DNA of 30,122 nt from GCA-002780795 sp964545385 (lineage in GTDB: Bacteria > Patescibacteriota > Microgenomatia > UBA1406 > GWC2-37-13), in the NCBI GenBank assembly GCA_964545385.1, contig CAZJFG010000009.1, forward strand, positions 1 to 30,122, written 5' to 3'. Below the pieces are notes generated by a model, which saw only the letters and a program-made list of their open reading frames with translations, did not search any database and was not told the DNA's origin. Position 1 is the stretch's first letter. Each line of letters begins with the position of its first letter. A program made the position numbers and the translations under genes. This document shows positions 1 through 7,137 of the stretch, piece by piece.

Positions 1-34
1 CGTTCTGGAAGGAGCGGATGGATCACCTCCTTTC
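1..34 (+). rRNA. rrs: 16S rRNA, 3' end (partial)
   Basis: The window opens with the universally conserved end of small-subunit rRNA: GGAAGGAGCGG (helix 45 region), then GGATCACCTCC, with the anti-Shine-Dalgarno CCTCC at 26-30. The mature end is placed near base 33-34 by analogy, not measured. The rest of the gene lies outside the window. A short T-run (38-44) follows. The next gene is on the opposite strand, so no 23S or spacer tRNA follows directly. Confidence 0.93.
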
Positions 35-72
35 TATTTTTTTCCTAACCCGTTTATTAGACTAAAAGAAGT

Positions 73-1287
73 TTAATTATTGTTTTCAAATTTTTTATTC
101 AGCAGACTAATAATTGTAACTATTCCTAGTATATTTTTCTTTTCGTTTATTACAGGTAAAGAATTGACTTTATACTTTAGCATCTTTTTAATAGCAATTT
201 CCAGCGGTGTAGTAAGATGAACAACAATAACATTCTGAATCATCAATTTATAAACCTGCATATTTAAATCTTCAACAAGCAGCAATTCATGTAAATTAAA
301 AACGCCGATTAACTGATCGCTATCGTTAACCACATAAATTGCTTGAAATACCGGAAAATCTATCGTTTCTTTTTTTATCTTGTCAAAAACTTCTTTTACC
401 GAATCTTTTGGGCGAACCTTCATAAAAGTTGTTGCAATAGCATCACCAATTTGAGTATTTGATAAATTGATAAGATATATTAATTCTTTCCGTTTTTTTT
501 CAGAAATGTTATTTAGAATCTGTTCTCTTTTTTTAATAGAAAAAGTCATCAAAACATCTGCGGCTTCATCCGCATCCATAAGGGAAAGCATTGACGCTGC
601 CCTTTCAATCTTATACTGTTTAAATAAAGCTACCTGGTAGTTTAAATTTAAACTGTTAATAACTTCAATCGCCTGACGTTCATCCAGAATTTTAAGAATC
701 TTAGCGGCATTTGACAGATTTGTTGTTTCGAGATGATCGGCCAAATCTTCCGGGTTAATATTTTTTAATCTGTCTTCTTTAAATTTTAATTTAACCTTAC
801 CTCGAGTAAGTTCAAGCGGCTGAATATCGGCCCAGGACAAAAAATTGGATGTTGTCTTCATGCCAAAAAGTCGCAAAAAATAAATAATAGGTTTTTCTAT
901 TCTTAACCATCTTAAAATACCAAAGATTCCTATATCAACGCCGGTTATTGAATAGTTGTCTTTATCTTGAATCAAAACATCGTTGCTACGCACGACCTTG
1001 TTACCATTAAGATCGATAATTTGTTTGTCAAGTATATTTTTTGTTAAATATAGTTCGTTTGCTTCCAAAAGAACCGTATGAAAGTTTTTATCAATCTTAA
1101 TAGAGCTATTTATCTTTTTGAGACTATCAATCGAGATTATTTGTTCTTTTCCATTGTTATCTTTAAATACTATTTTGGTTATTTTGGGAATTTGACCAAC
1201 TAAAAAAATGAAATCAATTAATCTTCCAACCTTTATACCGTCTTCGGTGATGACCGGTTTTCCTTTCAATTCGGAAAAATAAATCAT
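73..1287 (-). CDS. PRC-barrel / MgtE N-domain / CBS-pair protein, soluble
   Basis: 404 aa with no hydrophobic span long enough for a channel. The N-terminus (about 1-60, then about 85-160) looks like PRC-barrel modules (ELKGKPVITEDGIKVGRLID). Residues about 170-275 resemble the MgtE intracellular N-domain (PEDLADHLE, then repeated helical units ending MDADEAADVL). Residues about 285-400 form a CBS pair (MKVRPKDSVKEVF, GIVTIISLL). The MgtE family normally continues into five membrane helices; here the protein stops after CBS. It is therefore probably a regulatory or adaptor protein sensing Mg2+ or adenosine nucleotides rather than a transporter; this is inference. The start at 1287 is supported by an extended -10 located 6 bp upstream. 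The gene converges on the 16S gene. Confidence 0.8.
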   Translation of the reverse strand: MIYFSELKGKPVITEDGIKVGRLIDFIFLVGQIPKITKIVFKDNNGKEQIISIDSLKKINSSIKIDKNFHTVLLEANELYLTKNILDKQIIDLNGNKVVRSNDVLIQDKDNYSITGVDIGIFGILRWLRIEKPIIYFLRLFGMKTTSNFLSWADIQPLELTRGKVKLKFKEDRLKNINPEDLADHLETTNLSNAAKILKILDERQAIEVINSLNLNYQVALFKQYKIERAASMLSLMDADEAADVLMTFSIKKREQILNNISEKKRKELIYLINLSNTQIGDAIATTFMKVRPKDSVKEVFDKIKKETIDFPVFQAIYVVNDSDQLIGVFNLHELLLVEDLNMQVYKLMIQNVIVVHLTTPLEIAIKKMLKYKVNSLPVINEKKNILGIVTIISLLNKKFENNN

Positions 1288-1293
1288 AAAAAA

Positions 1294-1302
1294 ATTATAT
1301 CA
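1294..1302 (-). promoter_or_regulatory. Extended -10 promoter of the PRC/MgtE_N/CBS gene
   Basis: Read on the minus strand this is TGATATAAT, a TGn-extended -10. Only 6 bp separate it from the ATG at 1287, so the transcript would start at or next to the start codon (leaderless). Confidence 0.6.
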
Positions 1303-1446
1303 ATTTAAATTTAAAAAGGAGGCAAACTATTTCTTGCTGGAGCATTTTTCCTCAAACCCAAGACGAACTTTTGCGAGCCAACAATCTATTTTAGATCGAT
1401 CTGTTGAGATTTAATGTAAGTATTTTAACATTAAATAATATATTTA

Positions 1447-1455
1447 TGTTATAAT
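1447..1455 (+). promoter_or_regulatory. Extended -10 promoter of the tRNA-Ile/tRNA-Val pair
   Basis: TGTTATAAT lies 11 bp upstream of the mature tRNA-Ile 5' end. A TTAACA at 1425-1430 could be a -35 with a long 19 bp spacer. The two tRNAs are 27 bp apart and probably cotranscribed. Confidence 0.6.
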
Positions 1456-1466
1456 TTTTACGTTAA

Positions 1467-1538
1467 GCGTGCGTAGTTTAATGGTAAAACAGTTCTCTGA
1501 TAAAGAACAGACCGATAGTTCGATTCTATCCGCACGCA
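1467..1538 (+). tRNA. tRNA-Ile (anticodon GAT)
   Basis: A full cloverleaf can be drawn. The acceptor stem GCGTGCG (1467-1473) pairs with CGCACGC (1531-1537). The D-stem is GTTT/AAAC. The anticodon stem GTTCT/AGAAC encloses loop CTGATAA (anticodon GAT at 1499-1501). The T-stem GATAG/CTATC encloses TTCGATT. The discriminator is A1538. CCA is not encoded (CTG follows). It lies outside any 16S-23S spacer, unlike the usual bacterial tRNA-Ile(GAU). Confidence 0.93.
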
Positions 1539-1565
1539 CTGTTTACTGTCTAGACACTTCTTGCT

Positions 1566-1639
1566 GGTCGCTTAGCTCAATTGGCCAGAGCACTTCGTTT
1601 ACATCGAAGGGGTTGGGGGTTCAAGTCCCTCAGCGACCA
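1566..1639 (+). tRNA. tRNA-Val (anticodon TAC)
   Basis: The acceptor GGTCGCT (1566-1572) pairs perfectly with AGCGACC (1632-1638). The D-stem is GCTC/GAGC. The anticodon stem CTTCG/CGAAG encloses TTTACAT (anticodon TAC at 1600-1602). The T-loop is TTCAAGT. The discriminator is A1639 and CCA is not encoded. The last 8 bases of the tRNA lie within the 3' end of the minus-strand ligase gene, whose stop codon is at 1630-1632. Confidence 0.95.
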
Positions 1640-2664
1640 CTTTTCCTATATCTTTTTAGCGCAGTATTGACAATCTCATGAAGTAATTGTTCATAACTCA
1701 TCCCGGCAGCACGGGCTGCCATAGGAAAATAGGAAGTTGTTGAAACTTCGGGCGGCAAAATGCCAGGGGGAGAATTTACTTCCAAGACATAAGGGTTTTC
1801 TTTTTCATCACAACGGATATCAATTCTGCACCAGTCGTTAATATCTAAAGCCCACCAAGCATCAAAACATGCTTTTCGAATTTTATCTTCCAGTTTTTTA
1901 TCAAGTTTTGCCGGACAGTTAAGGTAATTGGCACCGGCAGCATTTTCTTCAAAAAACCATTTTACTTCCAAAGAATCAAATGGAAGGTATTGTTTAGGAA
2001 GAACTGAGTGATCCGACTCGATGATCGGCAAAATCCATGGTGGGTTACCAAGCATCGCCACCGAAAACTCTCGGCCAATCAAAAAAGGCTCGACTAAAAC
2101 CGGCTGATTAAATCCTTTGATTAACTTTTCCACCTGCGTTTTTAAATTTTTTTGGTCATAGACAACGCTTTTGTTGGTAATGCCAGCCGAAGATCCTTGA
2201 GCAACTGGTTTGACAATCAGCGGGAAAAAGAGTTTTTTATCAAGTTTTTCTTCTCCAGTTATAAAAAGCTGATAGGGCAAAGTCGAAACATGATGAGCAA
2301 TCAAAATATCTTTTGTTTTTGCCTTGTTCAACACAAGGCCTTCGCTAAGTGGAGAACAACCTGTATAGGGAATCCTTAACATTTCCAAAATTGCCGGCAT
2401 ATGAGCCTCTCGATCTTTACCGTAAAGACCTTCGGAAACGTTAAAAATTAAATTCAATTTTCTTCGAAGTCGGTTCAACCTCGCGTAAGCTTTTTCGTTA
2501 GCTTCAATCGGAATTACATTATAGCCGCATTTTTTTAGATGCTTTATCTGATTTTTGGTCGTGGCCGGGTCATCAAAATCAGCTTCCATCTGAATACGAA
2601 AATCCTTAGGATCGGGATAGTGGTGGCGGACATTATACAAAAAGCCGATGGTTGTCTTTTCCAT
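1630..2664 (-). CDS. D-alanine-D-alanine ligase family ATP-grasp protein (copy 1)
   Basis: 344 aa ATP-grasp enzyme of the D-Ala-D-Ala ligase family, which joins two D-alanines for the peptidoglycan stem. An N-terminal sensor segment (FNVSEGLYG, about 74-82) is followed by IPYTG (98-102). The central ATP-grasp region has KPVAQGSSAGI (152-162) and VEPFLIGREFSV (191-202). The metal-binding end RIDIR (280-284) and LEVNSPPGILP (294-304) closely matches the family EVNxxPG signature. This copy is the more canonical of the pair. It lies 5 bp downstream of its paralogue, so it is probably second in the operon. Its last three codons and stop are antisense to tRNA-Val. It could be the true Ddl or a related peptide ligase. 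Confidence 0.8.
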   Translation of the reverse strand: MEKTTIGFLYNVRHHYPDPKDFRIQMEADFDDPATTKNQIKHLKKCGYNVIPIEANEKAYARLNRLRRKLNLIFNVSEGLYGKDREAHMPAILEMLRIPYTGCSPLSEGLVLNKAKTKDILIAHHVSTLPYQLFITGEEKLDKKLFFPLIVKPVAQGSSAGITNKSVVYDQKNLKTQVEKLIKGFNQPVLVEPFLIGREFSVAMLGNPPWILPIIESDHSVLPKQYLPFDSLEVKWFFEENAAGANYLNCPAKLDKKLEDKIRKACFDAWWALDINDWCRIDIRCDEKENPYVLEVNSPPGILPPEVSTTSYFPMAARAAGMSYEQLLHEIVNTALKRYRKSGR

Positions 2665-2669
2665 ATTCT

Positions 2670-3749
2670 TTAATATCCGTTGTGGTTGTTACCATTATTT
2701 GTAATCGGAAGCAGTTTTTTACCTTGGGCATCACGCAATGTATTCATCAGAAGTCTTTTCAATATTTCATTAAAAGTCACATCATAAAGATCTAAAATAT
2801 GAGCAATGGCACAATCGAGTTCTTTCGGACCAAAGGCCGGATTGCTGTTTGAATCGATAAAATAATACCGGCCTGATGAATCAAATCGAATGTCAAATTT
2901 AGCATAATCGGCCATTCTTGTTATCTCAAAAGCTTTTTTTACATATTCACGAAGTAGAGGATCCTGGTACTCCTGATAATGAAAAGCAGAATAACCTTCT
3001 TCAAGCCATTGATCTTCAAACGTAACAAATATGTATTTTTGGTCCTTATTTTTAAAAATCTTTTCCGCCGAGTAAACCTTGCGATTTAAACCTTCAAGTA
3101 GTATGGAAGTAATCTCCCGACCAACGATGAACTCTTCAACAATAACCGGTTGATCGTAAGTTTTTATTAAAAACTTTAATCTCTCACGTAAATGTTTTTC
3201 GTTTTCAGAAATCGCATTACGAGTTATCTCGACCGAACCATGAATTTCGTTCAATTTCGAAATCAAAGGAAATCTAAGCGTCGGGTCTATCGGATCCGAA
3301 GGCGAATTAAAAAGCTGATAATAGGGGACAGGTACTCCATTTTGTTGTAACAGTTTTTTTATCAGAAATTTATTGTAAGACAAAGATTCGCCCAAAATAC
3401 CAGCCCCTGTATAGGGAATATCTAAAAGCTCCAAAAGAGCAGGAATAGTTGAAGCAAGGTATTCGTTTCCTTTTACCGAACCAACTAAATTCAAAGCAAT
3501 ATCGGGTTTTGCTTTTCTTAGTCTGGCTGCTAAAAGTTCATTGGCCGGAAAAAGAAATGTCTTTATCCTCATTTTGTTTAAATATTGAGCGGTTACCCTT
3601 GCATCTCCATAAGCATCTTTTTCCGTCATATACTGAGTTTCTGTAGGAAAATATTCGCGTTTAACATCGCTGTAGATGACGGCTGCCGTTTTAGGTAGCA
3701 TTTTTTTATAAGTTTCTCCGGGGGGTTTGTCGTCTTCGTCTTTTTTCAT
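2670..3749 (-). CDS. D-alanine-D-alanine ligase-like ATP-grasp protein (divergent copy 2)
   Basis: 359 aa. It shares the plan of its downstream neighbour: IPYTGAGILGESLSYNK (about 111-127), ATP-grasp core KLNEIHGSVEI (165-175), VEEFIVGREI (204-213), and a C-terminal FDIRFD (285-290). The C-terminal metal/substrate motif reads DSNSNPAFGP (299-308) instead of EVNxxPG, with Asp replacing Glu and the PG turn altered. Substrate specificity may therefore differ; it may ligate another amino acid or dipeptide. The first 16 residues are charged and could be an extension, with an internal ATG at codon 17. I kept 3749 because an 8-codon leader ORF ends in an overlapping ATGA there. Confidence 0.75.
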   Translation of the reverse strand: MKKDEDDKPPGETYKKMLPKTAAVIYSDVKREYFPTETQYMTEKDAYGDARVTAQYLNKMRIKTFLFPANELLAARLRKAKPDIALNLVGSVKGNEYLASTIPALLELLDIPYTGAGILGESLSYNKFLIKKLLQQNGVPVPYYQLFNSPSDPIDPTLRFPLISKLNEIHGSVEITRNAISENEKHLRERLKFLIKTYDQPVIVEEFIVGREITSILLEGLNRKVYSAEKIFKNKDQKYIFVTFEDQWLEEGYSAFHYQEYQDPLLREYVKKAFEITRMADYAKFDIRFDSSGRYYFIDSNSNPAFGPKELDCAIAHILDLYDVTFNEILKRLLMNTLRDAQGKKLLPITNNGNNHNGY

Positions 3750-3772
3750 TTTGATAAAAAAATCTTAGACAT
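3746..3772 (-). CDS. Possible 8-codon leader peptide coupled to the ligase gene
   Basis: Minus-strand ATG at 3772-3770 encodes MSKIFLSK and ends in TGA overlapping the ligase ATG (ATGA). A TATAAT lies only 4 bp upstream of this ATG, so the mini-ORF would be leaderless and would deliver ribosomes to the ligase start, which has no Shine-Dalgarno sequence. No homology can be claimed for so short a peptide. Confidence 0.3.
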   Translation of the reverse strand: MSKIFLSK

Positions 3773-3776
3773 TAAA

Positions 3777-3803
3777 ATTATAAATTTTTTTCACAAATGT
3801 CAA
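3777..3803 (-). promoter_or_regulatory. Promoter of the D-Ala ligase pair
   Basis: Minus strand: a consensus -35 TTGACA (3803-3798) and a consensus -10 TATAAT (3782-3777), separated by 15 bp, which is shorter than the optimal 17. It is divergent from the Clp-like gene promoter within the same 86 bp spacer. Confidence 0.5.
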
Positions 3804-3820
3804 TAGGTAAATTTTAAAAA

Positions 3821-3829
3821 TGTTATACT
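3821..3829 (+). promoter_or_regulatory. Extended -10 promoter of the Clp-like gene
   Basis: TGTTATACT, a TGn-extended -10, ends 6 bp before the ATG at 3836. This predicts a leaderless transcript. No good -35 is visible, as is common with extended -10 promoters. Confidence 0.6.
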
Positions 3830-3835
3830 CAAAAT

Positions 3836-5974
3836 ATGAGAGAAAATTTTTTTCGATTTGTTTCAAAACGTCTTAAAAAATTTATAGATTTTTCTATCGA
3901 CCTTTTCATCTTTCTTCCTTATTTTTTTTCCGTAACTGCTTTATTGAAATCTCTTTTTTATCCTTGGAAAAATTTAGTTTATACTCAAAAAACCAAAGCC
4001 TTTTCTTTTCCGGATTTATTGGAAAAAATAAGTTTTAATTTGACATCAAGATTAATCGGATTTACCTGCCGGATTTCCGTTATTTGTTTTTACCTTATTA
4101 TTCAGTTTTTCTATGTAATTTTACTTCCCATTATTTTTCTTATCTATATTCTGATTTTACCGCTATTTTATTTAATTTATATTTTTGGAAAAACCGAAGA
4201 CGAGAAACGTGAGATCGCCAGAAAAAAATTTATTGAAAATCATCTGCTTGAACAAAACAACTATCCCTTGGTTAACGAATGGTTTGAAAGTAGTTACTCA
4301 AAAAAAAATGATTTCGATCTTCTTTCTTACCCGCCACTTGCTCGCGACTGGGCAGTCGGTTATACACCAATTATTGACGATTACTGCGATGAGTTGACTG
4401 CTGCCGATTATCAAGCAAAAATAACAACCGCTTTTGATCGGGAAAAAGAAATTGATCAGATTGAAAAAATTTTATCAAAATCCGCGCAAGCGAATGTCGT
4501 TATTGTTGGAGAAGAAGGGGTTGGCAAACATACAATTGTCGATACTTTAGCCAAAAAAATATACGAAGGGAAAACAACCACCATCCTTGCGTATAAAAGA
4601 ATACTTAGTCTGAACATGGAAAAAATTTTGAATAAATATACCGATCAGAAGCAAAGGGAAAATTTTGTCGAAGAACTCTTAAAAGAAGCTGGTCTTGCGA
4701 AAAATATTATTTTACTTATTGAAAATTTTGACCGTTATACTTGCTCTGGAGGAGAACGGATCGATTTAACCATTCCTTTTGAAAAATATGGTAAGACATG
4801 TTTTTTGCAAATTATAGGCATTACCGAACCTTTTTTATATCATAAATTTGTCTATCCAAACGATAAAATCAATCGCATTTTTGAAAAAGTAGATGTCTAT
4901 GAGATAAAAAAAGAAGATGCCTTAAAAATAATTCTTGAAAAAAGTTTGATTTTCGAAGAAAAATATAAATTGTTAATACCTTACGAAACAATTACGACCA
5001 TTATCGAAAAAAGCGCTTTTTTTATCAGCGATATTCCTTTTCCGGAAAAAGCACTTGAACTTTTGGATCTTGCCTGTGTTTCGGCGCAAAAAGACAAAAA
5101 AAAAGTAGTCGATCCGCAACTTATAAATAAAGTTATTTCTGAAAAAACTCATGTTCCGACAAACCTGACAGAACAGATTCGGACAAAACTCATTAATCTT
5201 GAAGCCTTACTTTTTTCAAGAATCCTTCAGCAGGAGGAAGCAATAAAAAAACTGTCAAGCGCTATTCGCCGTTCATTTCTCCTTCTTGGAAAAAGAAAAA
5301 AGCCGATGGGATCATTCCTTTTTTTGGGACCAACCGGTGTTGGAAAAACTCAAACCGCAAAATCTTTGGCTGATATTTTTTTCGGTTCGGAAAAATATCT
5401 CATTCGTTTTGACATGTCAAATTTTCAGTCAAAAGAAGATATCCCAAATATTTTGGAGCAACTAACCATCGCAATCAGACAAAATCCTTATGGAGTATTG
5501 CTTTTGGATGAGATCGAAAAAGCCAACCGCGATTTAATCAATATTTTTCTTACACTTTTGGACGAAGGATATTTCGTCAACCAAAAAGGTGAAAAAATTG
5601 ACTGCAAAAATCTTGTCGTTATTGCAACTTCCAACGCCCAAGGTGATGTCAATACTTTAATTGAAAATAAAGTTTTTGCTCCGGAATTTCTCAATCGCTT
5701 TGACGGAATAATTACTTTTCAAACCCTTAGCCAACAATCGATCCGCGATCTGACAAAAAAATATTTGGACAAGATCGTCAACGATATCTATGCTTTATAT
5801 AAAGTGCATGTTGTCATTTCTCCAAATTACATAGATCGACTTGCAACAAAAGGCTATGATCCGCGATTTGGCGCCAGAAATTTGGAAAGAGTAATACGGG
5901 AAGAGGTAGAAGATAGAATAGCAAAATTAATTCTTGAAAAAAAAGTTAAAGAGGAAGATAATATCACTTTATGA
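3836..5974 (+). CDS. Membrane-anchored double-AAA+ Clp (ClpB/ClpC-like) ATPase
   Basis: 712 aa. Residues about 20-45 and 72-118 are strongly hydrophobic and should anchor the protein in the membrane; they replace the usual ClpC N-domain. A ClpC-like linker (GYTPIIDDYCDEL, 175-187) leads to AAA-1 with Walker A GEEGVGKH (225-232). The Walker B of AAA-1 reads LLIENFD (293-299), so the acidic DE pair is EN and hydrolysis there is doubtful. AAA-2 is complete: GPTGVGKT (498-505), LLLDEIEKA (555-563), sensor-1 TSN (598-600), arginine finger NRFD (620-623) and sensor-2 GAR (679-681). No middle domain of ClpB size is seen. It probably unfolds proteins at the membrane, perhaps for a protease. It overlaps the next gene by 4 bp (ATGA). 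Confidence 0.85.
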   Translation: MRENFFRFVSKRLKKFIDFSIDLFIFLPYFFSVTALLKSLFYPWKNLVYTQKTKAFSFPDLLEKISFNLTSRLIGFTCRISVICFYLIIQFFYVILLPIIFLIYILILPLFYLIYIFGKTEDEKREIARKKFIENHLLEQNNYPLVNEWFESSYSKKNDFDLLSYPPLARDWAVGYTPIIDDYCDELTAADYQAKITTAFDREKEIDQIEKILSKSAQANVVIVGEEGVGKHTIVDTLAKKIYEGKTTTILAYKRILSLNMEKILNKYTDQKQRENFVEELLKEAGLAKNIILLIENFDRYTCSGGERIDLTIPFEKYGKTCFLQIIGITEPFLYHKFVYPNDKINRIFEKVDVYEIKKEDALKIILEKSLIFEEKYKLLIPYETITTIIEKSAFFISDIPFPEKALELLDLACVSAQKDKKKVVDPQLINKVISEKTHVPTNLTEQIRTKLINLEALLFSRILQQEEAIKKLSSAIRRSFLLLGKRKKPMGSFLFLGPTGVGKTQTAKSLADIFFGSEKYLIRFDMSNFQSKEDIPNILEQLTIAIRQNPYGVLLLDEIEKANRDLINIFLTLLDEGYFVNQKGEKIDCKNLVVIATSNAQGDVNTLIENKVFAPEFLNRFDGIITFQTLSQQSIRDLTKKYLDKIVNDIYALYKVHVVISPNYIDRLATKGYDPRFGARNLERVIREEVEDRIAKLILEKKVKEEDNITL

Positions 5975-7098
5975 AAGTAAAAGCTTATTTTACCGCATCG
6001 ACAAGTTATGACGGTGAATATAGGAAAAACTATAAAAAAATCATCGAATTTATTAAAAAAAATGGAACTAAATTAGTTTCAGGAGAACAAATTATTTCGG
6101 AAAATCTACTAACAAAAGATCAAAAAACTGCCAAGGAAAAAATCTTTGAAAGAGAAAAACGGATGATCGATAGCGCGGATTTTGTTGTTGCCGAAGTCAC
6201 CAGACCTTCTCACGGTGTGGGAGGTGAAATTGTCTACGCCCTTATCAAAAACAAGCCTGTTCTGGCTTTGGTTGTCGAAAACCATGAGGATAAAATTTCA
6301 CCAATGATTGTCGGTAATCCATCGGACAATCTTTTTTTGGAGTTTTATAATTTAGATAATTTATCTTATAAAATTAGGAACTTCATAAAGTATATTTTTA
6401 CAACAAAAAAAAGAAAAGGTTCTTTAATTGTCATAGATGGAGGTAACGGCTCAGGAAAAACAACACAAGCAAAACTTTTAGTTAATCATCTAAAACAGAA
6501 GTTGCAGGCAGTCAAATATGTCGATTTTCCGCAATATTATAGTTCTTTTCATGGAAAAACCGTTGCAAAATTTTTACGAGGAGAGTTTGGCCAGATAGAA
6601 GAGGTATCTCCTTATTTGGCATCACTTGCTTATGCCCTGGATCGCGCTTCGGTTAAAAATGAAATGGAGGATTTTTTAAATAAGGGAGGTATAATTGTTG
6701 CCAACCGTTATGCCACTTCAAGTATGGCACATCAAGGTGCAAAATTTACAGATAAAAAACAACAAACTGAATTTTTAAAATGGTTGTACGAACTGGAATA
6801 TAAGGTTCATAAAATCCCCAAGGAAAATATAGTTATTTATTTATATGTTCCATGGCAGATCGGCCAAAAGCTTACGGAAAAAAAAGGCGATCGCAATTAC
6901 CTTAACGGGAAAAAAGATATTGAGGAAAAGGATATTAAAAATCGAATTAACTCCGAAAAAACATATCTCCATCTAGCTAAAAAATATAAACATTGGGTGA
7001 AAATTGACTGTGTTGTCGATAATAAAATTCTTTCACCTAAAGAAATCCATCAAAAAGTATTGACGGAACTTGCTAAAAAGCATATCCTGGAAATTTGA
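5971..7098 (+). CDS. DNPH1-like 2'-deoxynucleotide N-glycosidase fused to thymidylate kinase
   Basis: 375 aa with two recognisable halves. Residues 1-about 140 resemble the nucleoside deoxyribosyltransferase superfamily, closest to DNPH1/Rcl (dNMP N-glycosidase): KAYFTAS near the start, then ADFVVAEVTRPSHGVGGEI (69-87) with the likely catalytic Glu86, and ISPMIVGN (109-116). Residues about 149-375 are thymidylate kinase: P-loop GGNGSGKT (157-164), DFPQYYSSFHGK (185-196), DRAS (224-227) and the DRY-like NRYATSSMAHQGAK (245-258). TMPK makes dTDP from dTMP; DNPH1 cleaves modified dNMPs such as hydroxymethyl-dUMP. The single unbroken frame shows a fusion. It is translationally coupled to the Clp-like gene by ATGA. 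The exact substrate of the first half is inference. Confidence 0.85.
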   Translation: MKVKAYFTASTSYDGEYRKNYKKIIEFIKKNGTKLVSGEQIISENLLTKDQKTAKEKIFEREKRMIDSADFVVAEVTRPSHGVGGEIVYALIKNKPVLALVVENHEDKISPMIVGNPSDNLFLEFYNLDNLSYKIRNFIKYIFTTKKRKGSLIVIDGGNGSGKTTQAKLLVNHLKQKLQAVKYVDFPQYYSSFHGKTVAKFLRGEFGQIEEVSPYLASLAYALDRASVKNEMEDFLNKGGIIVANRYATSSMAHQGAKFTDKKQQTEFLKWLYELEYKVHKIPKENIVIYLYVPWQIGQKLTEKKGDRNYLNGKKDIEEKDIKNRINSEKTYLHLAKKYKHWVKIDCVVDNKILSPKEIHQKVLTELAKKHILEI

Positions 7099-7123
7099 CA
7101 ATATAGGCTATTACTTATATAAT
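7095..7123 (+). promoter_or_regulatory. Consensus sigma-70 promoter (TTGACA-17-TATAAT)
   Basis: A perfect -35 TTGACA (7095-7100) overlaps the stop codon of the upstream gene. A 17 bp spacer and a perfect -10 TATAAT (7118-7123) follow. Transcription should start near 7130, about 8 nt before the ATG at 7138. It is the strongest promoter match in the window. Confidence 0.75.
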
Positions 7124-7137
7124 CAATTAAGTTATAT

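Noticed and set aside
1469..1681. 70-aa plus-strand ORF
   Set aside because: It is the translation of tRNA-Ile and tRNA-Val and the spacer between them.
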